DNA from: Maribacter thermophilus
GTDB lineage: Bacteria; Bacteroidota; Bacteroidia; Flavobacteriales; Flavobacteriaceae
Direction: 5' to 3'
Assembly: GCF_001020565.1 (NCBI RefSeq)
Contig: NZ_LDAS01000001.1
Span: 2,256,520-2,320,519 of the forward strand
DNA: 64,000 bases
A model generated the notes under the pieces. It was not told the DNA's origin and searched no databases. It was given only the letters and a program-made list of their open reading frames with translations. A program made the translations under genes and the position numbers. Positions 18,279 to 27,909 of the stretch are shown one piece after another; the stretch's first letter is position 1; each line of letters starts with the position of its first letter.

Positions 18279-18574
18279 AATAAACCGCAGGCCCACAATT
18301 ACTACTTACACTAGACATTTTCTTGTATACCACTCCCTCAACACCCCCTTATCAATCAGTGTATCAACACTATACATCTCACCCTAAAATTGAATTCTGG
18401 TTCTTACGATAAAGACGATACCAATTAAAAAGATTGCCTATTTTTGAAAAGAGACAGAAGAAGTGTTTTTTAGCTGGTGATGTGGTTAGATTCTTCCGTA
18501 ACCCTACTGTCATATCCTTACCCATATGACACAAATTATATTTCGATAAAAACCTAAAGGACCAGCTATTTAAA
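18279..18574. other. Intergenic stretch without a recognisable gene
   Basis: About 300 bp between the esterase terminator and the SanA-like gene. I see no convincing coding frame on either strand. A TATTTTTG word at 18429-18436 fits the -7 consensus but has no TTG at the right distance. The promoter of the SanA-like gene is probably in the last 150 bp. Confidence 0.4.
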
Positions 18575-19210
18575 ATGAAAAGTAAACTACTAAAATTTAC
18601 GATCGTAGCACTAAGCATTCCTTTACTGGCTTTGATAATTTGTAACTATATCATAAATTCTTTTGGTGAAGGAAAAACATATAGTTCTGTGCAAGAAGTT
18701 CCGAAGAATAAAGTGGGATTGATTCTAGGTACCGCCAAAAAGTTAAAAGGAGGAGCTCCAAACCCTTATTACGCCAATAGAATTACGGCCACCATTGCCT
18801 TGTACAAAGCAGGTAAAATAGATTATGTTCTGGTAAGTGGCGATAACGGCAGTATTTATTACAATGAACCTACCACTATTAAGAACGACCTTGTAGACCA
18901 AGGCATACCTTCAGAAAAGATTTTTCTAGATTACGCAGGATTTAGAACCTTAGATTCTATGGTAAGGGCCAAAGAGGTATTTGGTTTGAACGAACTAACG
19001 GTGATATCCCAAAAATTCCATAATGAACGGGCCATATACCTTGCCTATAAAAATGACCTTAAAGCAATTGGCTTCAATGCGGAGGACATATCATTGGAAT
19101 CGGGTCTAAAAGTACAGTTCAGGGAATATTTCGCCAGGGTCAAGGTTTTTATCGACTTGATACTTAAAACGAGACCAAAATTTATAGGCGACAAAATTAA
19201 AATTGAATGA
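18575..19210 (+). CDS. SanA/YdcF-like membrane protein (DUF218)
   Basis: A 211-residue protein with one N-terminal membrane segment (about residues 7-29) and a DUF218 domain. Family-typical pieces are VGLILGTAKKLKGG, YVLVSGDNGS, GIPSEKIFLDYAGFRTLDSMVRAKEVF and TVISQKFHNERA. The SanA/ElyC/YdcF group is linked to envelope integrity and vancomycin sensitivity in enterobacteria, but its biochemistry is not settled. It ends 38 bp before the Nramp-related gene and may share a transcript with it. Confidence 0.8.
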   Translation: MKSKLLKFTIVALSIPLLALIICNYIINSFGEGKTYSSVQEVPKNKVGLILGTAKKLKGGAPNPYYANRITATIALYKAGKIDYVLVSGDNGSIYYNEPTTIKNDLVDQGIPSEKIFLDYAGFRTLDSMVRAKEVFGLNELTVISQKFHNERAIYLAYKNDLKAIGFNAEDISLESGLKVQFREYFARVKVFIDLILKTRPKFIGDKIKIE

Positions 19211-19248
19211 TTATTTTAGTGTCTATGAAGTCTTTATGACCACCGACC

Positions 19249-20502
19249 ATGACCAGACTAAAAATATTGTTCAGAAACTTGGGTCCCGGATTACTTTTTG
19301 CCAGCATGGCTATAGGCACGTCACACCTGGTACTTTCTACCAAGGCGGGTGCCCAATACGGTTGGCTAATGATCATACCCATTGTACTGGCCAATATACT
19401 TAAATACCCCTTTTTTGAATTTGGTGTCAGATACACCAGTGTCACGAACAAAACACTTATTGAAGGTTATTTAAACAGGGGTAAAGGCTACTTGTGGTTT
19501 TATGCCATCATTACCCTATTTTCTACATTTACGATATTAGCGGCCTTATATACGGTTACCGCAGGCCTCTTTATCAACCTGTTCAAAGTAACAGGGGTTT
19601 CTATTGGTAGTGTCTCACTTTGGCTTTTTGTCCTGATCAGTATTCTGCTGATCGTAGGTAAATATAGATTCTTGGAAATTAGCTTGAAATTCGTTGTCAG
19701 TATTCTATTTGTTGCTTTATTGGTTACCACGGCATTGGTATTGTTTCAAGGGCCGGTAATCCCCGTAGACGACTTTGAAGCGCCCTCTGTCTTTAACGAA
19801 GCCGGCATCCTTTTTTTAATTGGCCTTATGGGGTGGATGCCCACGACCGTAGAAGCTTCTAGCTGGGTAAGTCTATGGAGTATAGAAAAATGGAAAACGA
19901 AAAAGAAACCGACTTTAAAAGAATCATTGCAAGAATTTAGAATCGGTTATTTTATAACAGGGTTGTTGGCTATCTTTTTTATGCTTATTGGTTTATTTAC
20001 CCTGTATGGCACCAACACCCAACTTAGCAACAATGCCGTTAGTTTTGCAGATCAGGTGGTGACCCTGTTCACTACACACATTGGTTCATGGGCCTACATT
20101 TTTATTGCCATTTCTGCCTTTGCCACTATGTTCAGTACCTGTATGACGGCCCACGACGCTATTGGCAGGGTAAGCCTAGACATTATTGACCTACTGTTTC
20201 CGTCCAACACCACAAGACAGACAAAATTTAATTTTGCACTCATAGTTGTGTTACTTGCACTAATAAATTATTTGGTAATCGCCTTATTTTCTGCCAATAT
20301 GGGCAATTTAGTGGCCCTTGCGACCTTTGTCTCTTTTGTAGTTGCTCCGATTATAGGATATATGAATTTAAAGAATGTAATGAGCGAGGATGTTCCCGTC
20401 TCTTACCGACCCAAAACCAACCTACGGATACTTACTTATTTAGGTATTGTTTTTTTGTCCCTGTTTTCTATCTACTATTTCTGGATCGTTATTTTTAAAT
20501 AA
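19249..20502 (+). CDS. Nramp-related (divalent metal transporter-like) membrane protein
   Basis: A 417-residue polytopic membrane protein with about eleven predicted helices. The LGPGLLFASMAIGTSHLVLS opening and the spacing of helices place it in the Nramp superfamily. In classical Mn/Fe transporters TM1 carries DPGN and TM6 carries MPH; here the corresponding segments read AIGTSHLVL and GWMPTTVEASSW. The TM1 Asp/Asn and the TM6 His are therefore absent, although Met-Pro remains. Manganese or iron transport should not be assumed; magnesium or another substrate is possible. It follows the SanA-like gene closely. Confidence 0.75.
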   Translation: MTRLKILFRNLGPGLLFASMAIGTSHLVLSTKAGAQYGWLMIIPIVLANILKYPFFEFGVRYTSVTNKTLIEGYLNRGKGYLWFYAIITLFSTFTILAALYTVTAGLFINLFKVTGVSIGSVSLWLFVLISILLIVGKYRFLEISLKFVVSILFVALLVTTALVLFQGPVIPVDDFEAPSVFNEAGILFLIGLMGWMPTTVEASSWVSLWSIEKWKTKKKPTLKESLQEFRIGYFITGLLAIFFMLIGLFTLYGTNTQLSNNAVSFADQVVTLFTTHIGSWAYIFIAISAFATMFSTCMTAHDAIGRVSLDIIDLLFPSNTTRQTKFNFALIVVLLALINYLVIALFSANMGNLVALATFVSFVVAPIIGYMNLKNVMSEDVPVSYRPKTNLRILTYLGIVFLSLFSIYYFWIVIFK

Positions 20503-20597
20503 AAACGTAAAAAAAAGACTTTATATTATACTTAACAGTTTCAATTTGTGATTGGTTTCTGTGTTATAAACCTTTGTAAAAACAAAAAAAGGGTTCT

Positions 20598-20789
20598 ATG
20601 AAATTGATTACTGTTGAAAGAAAAACCAAAAAAGAAAAAAGGTATACCAAAAAAATGGGAATTCTCTACACCAATGTCACCTATATCAAGAAGACATTGT
20701 TGGGCATCCCCATTAAAACCTTACATAAGTATAGGGAAACCTATTATGGCAAGACAAAAGATTGCCACAAATGCGTTCTTGCGAGATAG
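20598..20789 (+). CDS. Small basic protein with C-terminal CxxC
   Basis: A 63-residue lysine-rich ORF. The C-terminal half GIPIKTLHKYRETYYGKTKD followed by CHKC (a CxxC pair) looks like a conserved small flavobacterial protein and could bind a metal or redox partner; this resemblance is from memory and unverified. ATG 20598 lies in an AT-rich leader without Shine-Dalgarno, as for its neighbours. The overlapping +1 frame is also open, so coding status rests on the plausible C-terminus. No function is assigned. Confidence 0.5.
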   Translation: MKLITVERKTKKEKRYTKKMGILYTNVTYIKKTLLGIPIKTLHKYRETYYGKTKDCHKCVLAR

Positions 20790-20793
20790 GGTT

Positions 20794-22710
20794 TTACCTA
20801 TTTAAGACCTCTATTAAAGTACGCTCGTTCTGCTTATGTAAAAAGTCTAGACAATAAACACCATTGGTACAATTGTTTATTATCTTTTCTTCCCCATAGC
20901 CTATGGCTTCCAATATATTTTCTGAAGACAATCCGTTCTTAAGAAGGTAATTTTTAATGGCATCGGATCTTTGCTGCGATAGTTTTTTATTAAAGGCATT
21001 GCTACCTTTACTGTTGGTATGTGTTTCTATCCTTAGCCTAAGGTCCGGAAAGCTGGCAACGGCCTCTATTACTTTTTTCAATTCGGTAGCCACAGATGCG
21101 GTTACCTCGCTTTTGTTTTTATCAAAATAGAATTTCCTCAATTTTAGCACACGCTTACCTTCTACCTCTTCTACCAGGTCATCTAACAAAACCAATCCTA
21201 TATCATAAGCAGATTTTTGAACCTCCTCCATCTCTTTTTCCGAATAGGTCTTTGAAAAAATGGAAAAGGACTCTTTGGTCGCCTTTACCGTTATTTGTTC
21301 TTCCCAAGGAATCTCTGCCGAAAAAGATCCATCTTCCGATGAGTAAACCTCCTTTAGAACTTCTCCCGTATTGTTTAACAATAAAACCTGTGCTTTAGAG
21401 ATACCTGTCTTTGAAGATAAATTAACGACACTCCCTTTTAAAATAAATGTTTTTAGGCCCGGAAGTTTGTTCATTTTAAAACCGTAAAGATCATCGCCTC
21501 CCTTTCCACCGCTTCTGTTAGAGGCGAAAAAACCAACAAACTCATTTCCTTCATTTTCCTTTATTATAAAACCAAAATCATCATTTTTAGAATTAATTCC
21601 CTCTCCAATATTTACAGGTATACTATAGCTATTGTCGCCCAGTATATTGGCCTTGTACACATCCATGCCACCAAGACCATAAAAAACATCGGAAGAAAAG
21701 TAAAGACTGTTATTATATATATAGGGAGCTATTTCATTTCCAGGGGAATTGATCCTTGGCCCCAAATTTATAGGTGCCGACATAATTTGCCCATTATTGG
21801 TCATAACATAATATAAATCCGTACCACCAAAACTATCATCAAAATTCGCCGCAAAATACAGCCTGTCCGTATTCTCATCAAAAAAGGGATAGTAAAAAGA
21901 GGTGCTCAAATCTTTTAAGAGAAACCTAAACTGCCCCGAGTCATACAACATGCCTACGGCCAATGCATTTTTACCATTATCGTCAAAGGCCAGATCCCCT
22001 TCCTCTGTATTTGATAGAATGTAAAAGAACCTATTTAACTTACTCGAATAGTAGGGTGTAGATTTATGAAACTTAGAATCTGGGATCTTATTAAAAACCG
22101 TTGCATTGGAGAGGTTCCCGTTTTTATCTACCGTAGCTTCAAAAATATCCAAATAAGATTCCCCCGATGGCTCATATACTTCTTTTGATTTTAACGGTCT
22201 ACTACTACTAAAAAGAATTTTGTTCTTATAGAAAGCCGGAGAAAAATCGGCCTGCGGCGTGTTCACCGAAAGATTTTTGACCACAGTATTGTCTGGAGCA
22301 CCATGCTCTTTTAAAAGTTTATAGTTAAACTCGGCATTTTCCAACAGTTCTTTTGACAGCAAAGACGACTTGGAGCGCAAAAAGCTCTCTATCCTTTCAC
22401 CTTTCATACTCTTGGATAGACTTTGCAACAATTTGTTGAACTGGTGAACAGACATAATGGTATCGTTCTTATTTACTTCCATATAAAGCTCGGAAGCATC
22501 GCTATAGCTACCTACTTTAAAATAAGAATCGGCCAGGTTTAAAAGCTGACGGTTGGTCAACGGACCTTTTGCCATCTCTTTTCTATATTCTTCTATGGCC
22601 TTCTCGTATTGATACCCATAGAAATAGACATCCCCTTTGGATTTTTTATCCTGCGACAGCATCAATGATGGTACCATTAGAAGAAATAAGACTAATACTT
22701 TAAATTTCAT
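20794..22710 (-). CDS. OmpA-family outer-membrane protein with TPR and beta-propeller repeats
   Basis: A 638-residue protein of the type linked to type IX secretion and gliding (PorE-like architecture). Order: signal peptide (1-19), TPR-like helices (about 20-110), WD40-like PD40 propeller (about 155-395, with KILFSSSRP, LYFAANFD, LYFSSDVFYGLGGMDVY, FFASNRSGGKGGDDLYGF), carboxypeptidase-regulatory-like domain, and a C-terminal OmpA peptidoglycan-binding domain (about 523-638, KFYFDKNKSEVT and THTNSKGS). It would anchor an outer-membrane complex to the cell wall. It is the last gene of the adhesin-SprF-OmpA operon, 11 bp behind the SprF-like gene. Confidence 0.9.
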   Translation of the reverse strand: MKFKVLVLFLLMVPSLMLSQDKKSKGDVYFYGYQYEKAIEEYRKEMAKGPLTNRQLLNLADSYFKVGSYSDASELYMEVNKNDTIMSVHQFNKLLQSLSKSMKGERIESFLRSKSSLLSKELLENAEFNYKLLKEHGAPDNTVVKNLSVNTPQADFSPAFYKNKILFSSSRPLKSKEVYEPSGESYLDIFEATVDKNGNLSNATVFNKIPDSKFHKSTPYYSSKLNRFFYILSNTEEGDLAFDDNGKNALAVGMLYDSGQFRFLLKDLSTSFYYPFFDENTDRLYFAANFDDSFGGTDLYYVMTNNGQIMSAPINLGPRINSPGNEIAPYIYNNSLYFSSDVFYGLGGMDVYKANILGDNSYSIPVNIGEGINSKNDDFGFIIKENEGNEFVGFFASNRSGGKGGDDLYGFKMNKLPGLKTFILKGSVVNLSSKTGISKAQVLLLNNTGEVLKEVYSSEDGSFSAEIPWEEQITVKATKESFSIFSKTYSEKEMEEVQKSAYDIGLVLLDDLVEEVEGKRVLKLRKFYFDKNKSEVTASVATELKKVIEAVASFPDLRLRIETHTNSKGSNAFNKKLSQQRSDAIKNYLLKNGLSSENILEAIGYGEEKIINNCTNGVYCLDFLHKQNERTLIEVLNR

Positions 22711-22721
22711 ACCTGTCCGCT

Positions 22722-23711
22722 TTAGAAAAATCTTGGTGTATCAATTTGTTTTGGTTTTCCTTTTGCATTTTTATTTTTCGAATCCTTGGAGCTTTTACCA
22801 CTACCTTTTCCTAAGAAAAATTTCAATATTATCTCATGGGAGCCATTATTGTATTCTCCCAATATATTGGTATTATAATCGTATGAATAGCCTATGAACG
22901 TGCTGTTCGAAACTTGAAAGCCCGCCAAACCGCTAAATGCATTATCCACTCGGTAAGAAACACCGGCCGTAAACACATCTGAAATTAGAAAATTTGTGGA
23001 GACATTGATATTAACCGGAGCTCCTTTTAACGTATTTATTAAAAATGCAGGTTTAAATTTTAAGTTATCGGAGAGGTCGAACACATACCCCCCTATAAAA
23101 TTGAACTGCAGTTTATCCTCGACTATAGAGGCCACATCATCGTTATAGATACCTTCTGTCAAAAAATTAGGAATCGATGTTCCAAAATACCAATGATCGC
23201 TATACAAGAACAAGCCTGCCCCTATGGTCGGATAAAACTTGTTTACCATCTCTTCATTAAGTGGTTCTCCGGGGTTTTCAAAAGTACCTTTGGAGAAATC
23301 CACATTTAAAAAAGAGCCGCCTGCATCCATCCCAAAAGACAATAGGGTTTCATCGGAAACATTTATTTGGTATGAATACGATACATCTACATAGGTCTGG
23401 GTCGATGGCCCCAATTGGTCGTTGACGACATTCAAGCCCATGCCCATCTTTTCGTTCTTAAAGGGCAAATTTGCTCCAAAACGGATCGTTCTTGGCGCTC
23501 CGGGAATATCTACCCACTGTGCCCTATACAACCCTATAATTTCGGGTGTCTCCACAGACCCCACATAACCAGGGTTAAAACTTCCTATATTATACATATA
23601 TTGGGTGTACTGCGGTTCTTTTTGGCCGTAAACAAGGTTAAAAAAAACAGTAGCCAACATCATAAAAGAAAGGCCTATATATGTTTTCAATTTGAATATT
23701 TTGTAATTCAT
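22722..23711 (-). CDS. SprF/PorP-family type IX secretion outer-membrane protein
   Basis: A 329-residue predicted beta-barrel of the PorP/SprF family (TIGR03519 type). After the signal peptide (ending LVYGQ) comes the family opening EPQYTQYMYNIGSFNPGYVGS, and the C-terminus has HEIILKFFLGKG followed by a basic tail. In Flavobacterium johnsoniae, SprF is needed for secretion of the SprB adhesin, whose C-terminal signal is of type B. The upstream neighbour, 7 bp away, encodes a large type B adhesin, so this protein is probably its dedicated partner. Confidence 0.9.
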   Translation of the reverse strand: MNYKIFKLKTYIGLSFMMLATVFFNLVYGQKEPQYTQYMYNIGSFNPGYVGSVETPEIIGLYRAQWVDIPGAPRTIRFGANLPFKNEKMGMGLNVVNDQLGPSTQTYVDVSYSYQINVSDETLLSFGMDAGGSFLNVDFSKGTFENPGEPLNEEMVNKFYPTIGAGLFLYSDHWYFGTSIPNFLTEGIYNDDVASIVEDKLQFNFIGGYVFDLSDNLKFKPAFLINTLKGAPVNINVSTNFLISDVFTAGVSYRVDNAFSGLAGFQVSNSTFIGYSYDYNTNILGEYNNGSHEIILKFFLGKGSGKSSKDSKNKNAKGKPKQIDTPRFF

Positions 23712-23718
23712 ACCTGCT

Positions 23719-26700
23719 TTATCTAATCAACTGAATCCATCCTTTATCCAATATCGGCTCTCCTCCGTTGACACTGTACCATAGAATGTAGAAATACGTT
23801 CCCCTAGGCGCCTCTTTTCCTTCATAAGTACCGTCCCATATATCAGGGTCATTTACTTTTTTAGCTTCAAACACCTTATTACCATACCTATCGAATATCT
23901 TAATATTATAACTTACAGATACTGTTTCACCCGAATCAAAATTAGTCATGTTTATCCTAAGCACATCGTTCGTACCATCTCCATTCGGCGAAAACTGATT
24001 GTATAAAAAGCCGGGATCTGCCGGTGTTGGAGCACTTACGGTTACCTCCACCGAATCTTCGTTATCATCTAAATTGGTGTTATCTCTAGGTGAAGAGCGC
24101 ACCAAGCTTGCGGTATTTGTAAACTTCCCTTCTACAGGCACCAGCACCGTTATTTTTAAGGTAGCGGCATTAGCTTCACCTGTCTCTAAAGACTCTATGG
24201 TCCACAATCCGGTATTGGGATCATAAGTACCTACGCTGGCCTCATGGCTTTGGTATACAAAACCCGAATTTACACCGTTGGGAATAGAATCTGTGATAAC
24301 TATGTTCGACACTACATAATCATCTTGGGAGTTGTTGACGGCCGTTATGGTAAACGTTATCGTTTCACCCACAAGCGGAGCCTCAGAACTTGCTTCTTTG
24401 ATTATGGCTATATCTATACCCTCTGGTACTTCGGTTTCTATGGTTACCGTTGCCGTGTCATTATCCGGATTTTCATCCAACGGTGTGGAGTTCAACAATT
24501 CAGCGGTGTTGGTATACACCCCATCATCTAACACCTCTACCGTAATATCCAAGGTCGCTTCCCCTAAGGCCGGCAGATCTTCAATCGTCCATATACCTGT
24601 TTCATTATCATATGTACCCAAGGACTCCGTATGTGATACATATGCAAAACCTGTTTCCAGAAGCTCACCGATCGTAGCTTCATTGGTCACCTTATCTGTT
24701 AAATTACTGACCGTAACCGTAAACACTACCGTATCACCAGGTGTGGCATCCAATAGATCAGCATCTTTTGTAATAGCCAGGTCCACAGGGCAATCGGGAC
24801 TGGAATTATCGGGAATACACGGATTTAAATTGGCAGGGTCTTGTTGATCGTTCACCCCGTCTTCATCAGAATCCAATATATTAGAATCCAAGGCATCTAT
24901 GATTCCGTCACCATCCTCGTCCAACGGGTTAGTAACATCACCCCCAACCTCATCACCATCATTAATACCATCACCATCGCTATCGGCTTCATTTGGATCG
25001 GTACCTATGGTGGCTTCCTCACAACCGGTAAGACCATCGTTATCATCATCCGTTTCACTCGTGTTCAATAAAACCGTCACATCTACCGATTCATTCGTAC
25101 ATGGAGCTTCAGCACCAATAGTAGTATAGGTAAACACGTAACTACCATCTTGGAGCCCTGTAAAATCCACCTCATTTTCAGCATTTATCTGAATAGCGTT
25201 CGATGGATCTGTCGTAATGGTCCACACCCCTTCATCTTGACCGGACAAAGTAGTGTCTAGATCCAATATTGCCGTATTGGAATCCAATGCCGTACTACAC
25301 AAAGAAACATCCGTTGCCGTACCTGCCGAAGGCTGAAAAGCTATACTGGCCACCACCTCGACCCTATCGGAAGGACAATCGTTCTCCACTGCTTCCACAT
25401 AAAAAGAAGTGGTCGTATTTAAACTAGGGGTCGTAAAATTACTACCTGACCCTAGTGGCGTATCGGCATCTTCGGAAGCATACCAATTGATCGTAGCGGT
25501 AGGGCTAGAACTAGTAGCCGATAATAGCACCGTTCCCGGACCACAGCGTTCCACATCTTCCGCTACGGGATTATCGGGAGTTACATTCAACACCAACTCC
25601 ACTTCTATTACACTACTGGCACAGTCATCCGAATAATCGGTCGGAGTACCATTATCATCCAAGAAAAATCCAAAATAAGAACCTGTATTTCCAGGATCTG
25701 ACAGCTCCGCAGGCTCTAAATAAGAACCTTCATTTAACGGGTCGGAATCTCTACTCCAGGTCAATGTTGTTCCGGCGGGAGGCGTAGAATCGGTATAATC
25801 GTTTAGACTACTTACAGAACTATTTGCAAAAATAGGATCACCCGGCGCACCACAAAAAACAGTCTCTACATCTGTATTTAAAATAGGAGCCGCCACACAA
25901 TTGTCATCATCGTTTATAGTGCCCTTGGCCGTGCCCCCATTGGTCAGATTAATATCATTATTTGAAGGTGTCGCCAACTGTACCGTAAAGGTTTCTGTAT
26001 CTTCTAAAATTTGGTCATTTACAATACCTACCGTAATGGTTTGTACCTCATTGGCGGTGCCGTTAAAGTTAAGGGTTCCGTTTGTAGCGATATAATCTAC
26101 CCCACCACCCGTAGCGGTATCATCGGAAAAAGAATACGCAACCGAAGTACCTCCGTCAACGGCAATATCCAGTACAACATCGAACTGCATATTCCCAGAA
26201 GCAACATTTTCATTGACCGCTTGATCCGCAATACTTAAACTTGCCTGATCATTATCTGCAATAGTAACGGTCGCCGACCTTGTTGCAGCCCCTCCGAGGG
26301 CATAACCCGTACCTGCATTCAAGGTAACTATTACGGTTTCCGCACCTTCTTGGATCGCATCATCTATAGGTGCAATGGTAATGGTAGCACTTTGTTGGTT
26401 GTTGGGTATGGTAACACTGGTGCCAATGCTCGTGTAATCCACTCCAATATCTGCCGTACCCGTGACAGTATAATCTACGACCACACCGCCACCCGTGGTA
26501 TTTACCTCATCTAGATTAACTGTAAATGTTCCGTTGTTATTACCTGCGGCGGTCTCTGCCGCAGCACCGTCACTAGCCGTAATGGTTGCCGTAAACTCAT
26601 CGTCTTCGTTGATTATGCCCACCACATTGGCAACCGCCCCACCGTTCAAAGCATTGTAATTGGGATCTGTAGAAGTGACATTTCCCGTTATTATATTATA

Positions 26701-27747
26701 TGTTTGATCACCATCGGCTATGGCATCATCCACTCCCGTTACCGTCACCGGCACCCCTGTATTCCAACTGGCGACAGGTATGGTCACAGACGCTGGAACG
26801 GTACCTTCATCAGTATCATTACTAGAAAGTGCTATCGTAACAGCTGCGGTAGGTTGGCTGGTAAGGGATACCGTAAAGGTGGCCGTGCCCCCTGCCTCGG
26901 TGGTATTGCCACTTATGGGCCCAACAATTACCCCGGCGACATCATCGTCTATATTGGTTACCGAAACATCGGCAACCGCCCCACCTCCCAAGGCATTATA
27001 ATTAAGATCTGCAGAAGTGACATTTCCTGTATTAATAGTATAATTTACATTTCCATCAACAACATCATCGTCCACTCCCGTTACGGTAACCGGCACCCCT
27101 GTATTCCAACTGGCGACAGGTATGGTCACAGACGCTGGAACGGTACCTTCATCAGTATCATTACTAGAAAGTGCTATCGTTACAGCCGCGGTAGGTTGGC
27201 TGGTAAGGGATACATTAAACGTGGCCGTACCACCAGCTTCGGTGGTATTACCGCTTATGGCACTTACATTTACCCCAGCGACATCATTGTCTATTATGTT
27301 AATCGTGGCAGACCCACTCCCTATTGCAACATCATAATCTCCCGTATCAATGATATTCCAAACTACATTTTCCGTAGTTTCTACAAAATTATCATCGATA
27401 ACCTCAAGTGGTACGATTGCTGTACCATCACCCAAAAACAAACCAACGGTAACAATGGTTGGTAACGGCGTAAAATCATCACCGGAATCCGCACTTCCAC
27501 CGCTAACAGCTAAGAAAACATCAATTGTACCAGTAATCCCACCTGCTCCTGTGACCGCTATAGTATATTCACCATCAACAGGGCCATTCTCATCGGCATT
27601 GGGTTGGGATGCCGAAATGGAAACGGTCTGACCATACACACCAAACAGCGTAACCGCAAAAAACAAAAACACAAAAACCGATAGCGATTTTTTTACGTTG
27701 CTTTTTTGCAAACCACTAAGCAATACAGGATAATTTTTCAACTTCAT
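23719..27747 (-). CDS. Large cell-surface adhesin with Calx-beta, DUF11 and type B T9SS sorting domain
   Basis: A 1342-residue surface protein. Order: extended signal peptide (to about residue 40), five Calx-beta-like repeats (about 41-620), a cysteine-containing Ig-like region (about 640-890), thrombospondin type 3 calcium-binding repeats (about 896-985, DSDGDGINDGDE and DEDGDGIID), two DUF11 domains (about 985-1240), and a gliding-motility-type C-terminal domain (about 1246-1342, FSPNGDGTNDVL, IFDRYGNKVFE, WDGTYEG). That C-terminus is the type B sorting signal for type IX secretion. Acidic loops suggest calcium-dependent rigidity. Calx-beta units 2 and 3 are nearly identical at DNA level. 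It is the first gene of the operon with the SprF-like and OmpA-like genes. Confidence 0.92.
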   Translation of the reverse strand: MKLKNYPVLLSGLQKSNVKKSLSVFVFLFFAVTLFGVYGQTVSISASQPNADENGPVDGEYTIAVTGAGGITGTIDVFLAVSGGSADSGDDFTPLPTIVTVGLFLGDGTAIVPLEVIDDNFVETTENVVWNIIDTGDYDVAIGSGSATINIIDNDVAGVNVSAISGNTTEAGGTATFNVSLTSQPTAAVTIALSSNDTDEGTVPASVTIPVASWNTGVPVTVTGVDDDVVDGNVNYTINTGNVTSADLNYNALGGGAVADVSVTNIDDDVAGVIVGPISGNTTEAGGTATFTVSLTSQPTAAVTIALSSNDTDEGTVPASVTIPVASWNTGVPVTVTGVDDAIADGDQTYNIITGNVTSTDPNYNALNGGAVANVVGIINEDDEFTATITASDGAAAETAAGNNNGTFTVNLDEVNTTGGGVVVDYTVTGTADIGVDYTSIGTSVTIPNNQQSATITIAPIDDAIQEGAETVIVTLNAGTGYALGGAATRSATVTIADNDQASLSIADQAVNENVASGNMQFDVVLDIAVDGGTSVAYSFSDDTATGGGVDYIATNGTLNFNGTANEVQTITVGIVNDQILEDTETFTVQLATPSNNDINLTNGGTAKGTINDDDNCVAAPILNTDVETVFCGAPGDPIFANSSVSSLNDYTDSTPPAGTTLTWSRDSDPLNEGSYLEPAELSDPGNTGSYFGFFLDDNGTPTDYSDDCASSVIEVELVLNVTPDNPVAEDVERCGPGTVLLSATSSSPTATINWYASEDADTPLGSGSNFTTPSLNTTTSFYVEAVENDCPSDRVEVVASIAFQPSAGTATDVSLCSTALDSNTAILDLDTTLSGQDEGVWTITTDPSNAIQINAENEVDFTGLQDGSYVFTYTTIGAEAPCTNESVDVTVLLNTSETDDDNDGLTGCEEATIGTDPNEADSDGDGINDGDEVGGDVTNPLDEDGDGIIDALDSNILDSDEDGVNDQQDPANLNPCIPDNSSPDCPVDLAITKDADLLDATPGDTVVFTVTVSNLTDKVTNEATIGELLETGFAYVSHTESLGTYDNETGIWTIEDLPALGEATLDITVEVLDDGVYTNTAELLNSTPLDENPDNDTATVTIETEVPEGIDIAIIKEASSEAPLVGETITFTITAVNNSQDDYVVSNIVITDSIPNGVNSGFVYQSHEASVGTYDPNTGLWTIESLETGEANAATLKITVLVPVEGKFTNTASLVRSSPRDNTNLDDNEDSVEVTVSAPTPADPGFLYNQFSPNGDGTNDVLRINMTNFDSGETVSVSYNIKIFDRYGNKVFEAKKVNDPDIWDGTYEGKEAPRGTYFYILWYSVNGGEPILDKGWIQLIR
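26747..27180. repeat. Tandem near-identical Calx-beta repeat DNA (342-bp period)
   Basis: Positions 26747-26838 and 27089-27180 are identical over 92 bp, and similarity continues on both sides. The 342-bp offset equals 114 codons, exactly one Calx-beta unit of the adhesin. The lack of synonymous change in the core implies recent duplication or gene conversion. Confidence 0.9.
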
Positions 27748-27909
27748 AGCATTCCCTTTAAAAGCACTCTAGCGGTGTTCTACGCACACTAAAGGCACCA
27801 TGGATAAATGGGGGTCAATAATACTAAAAAAATATTCCTAATCTCTTAATTAACAGATTAAAAAGAATATTTTCTTGATAAAATACCGGTTGTACCGAAA
27901 ATACCTACA

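Noticed and set aside
18379-18618. Open frame on the minus strand upstream of the SanA-like gene
   Set aside because: It overlaps the start of the SanA-like gene, has no recognisable motif and probably reflects AT-rich intergenic sequence.
26704-27465. Long open frame on the + strand across the adhesin gene
   Set aside because: It is the reverse of repeated low-complexity Calx-beta coding DNA. The translation has no known motif, while the minus-strand protein has clear domains and a signal peptide.
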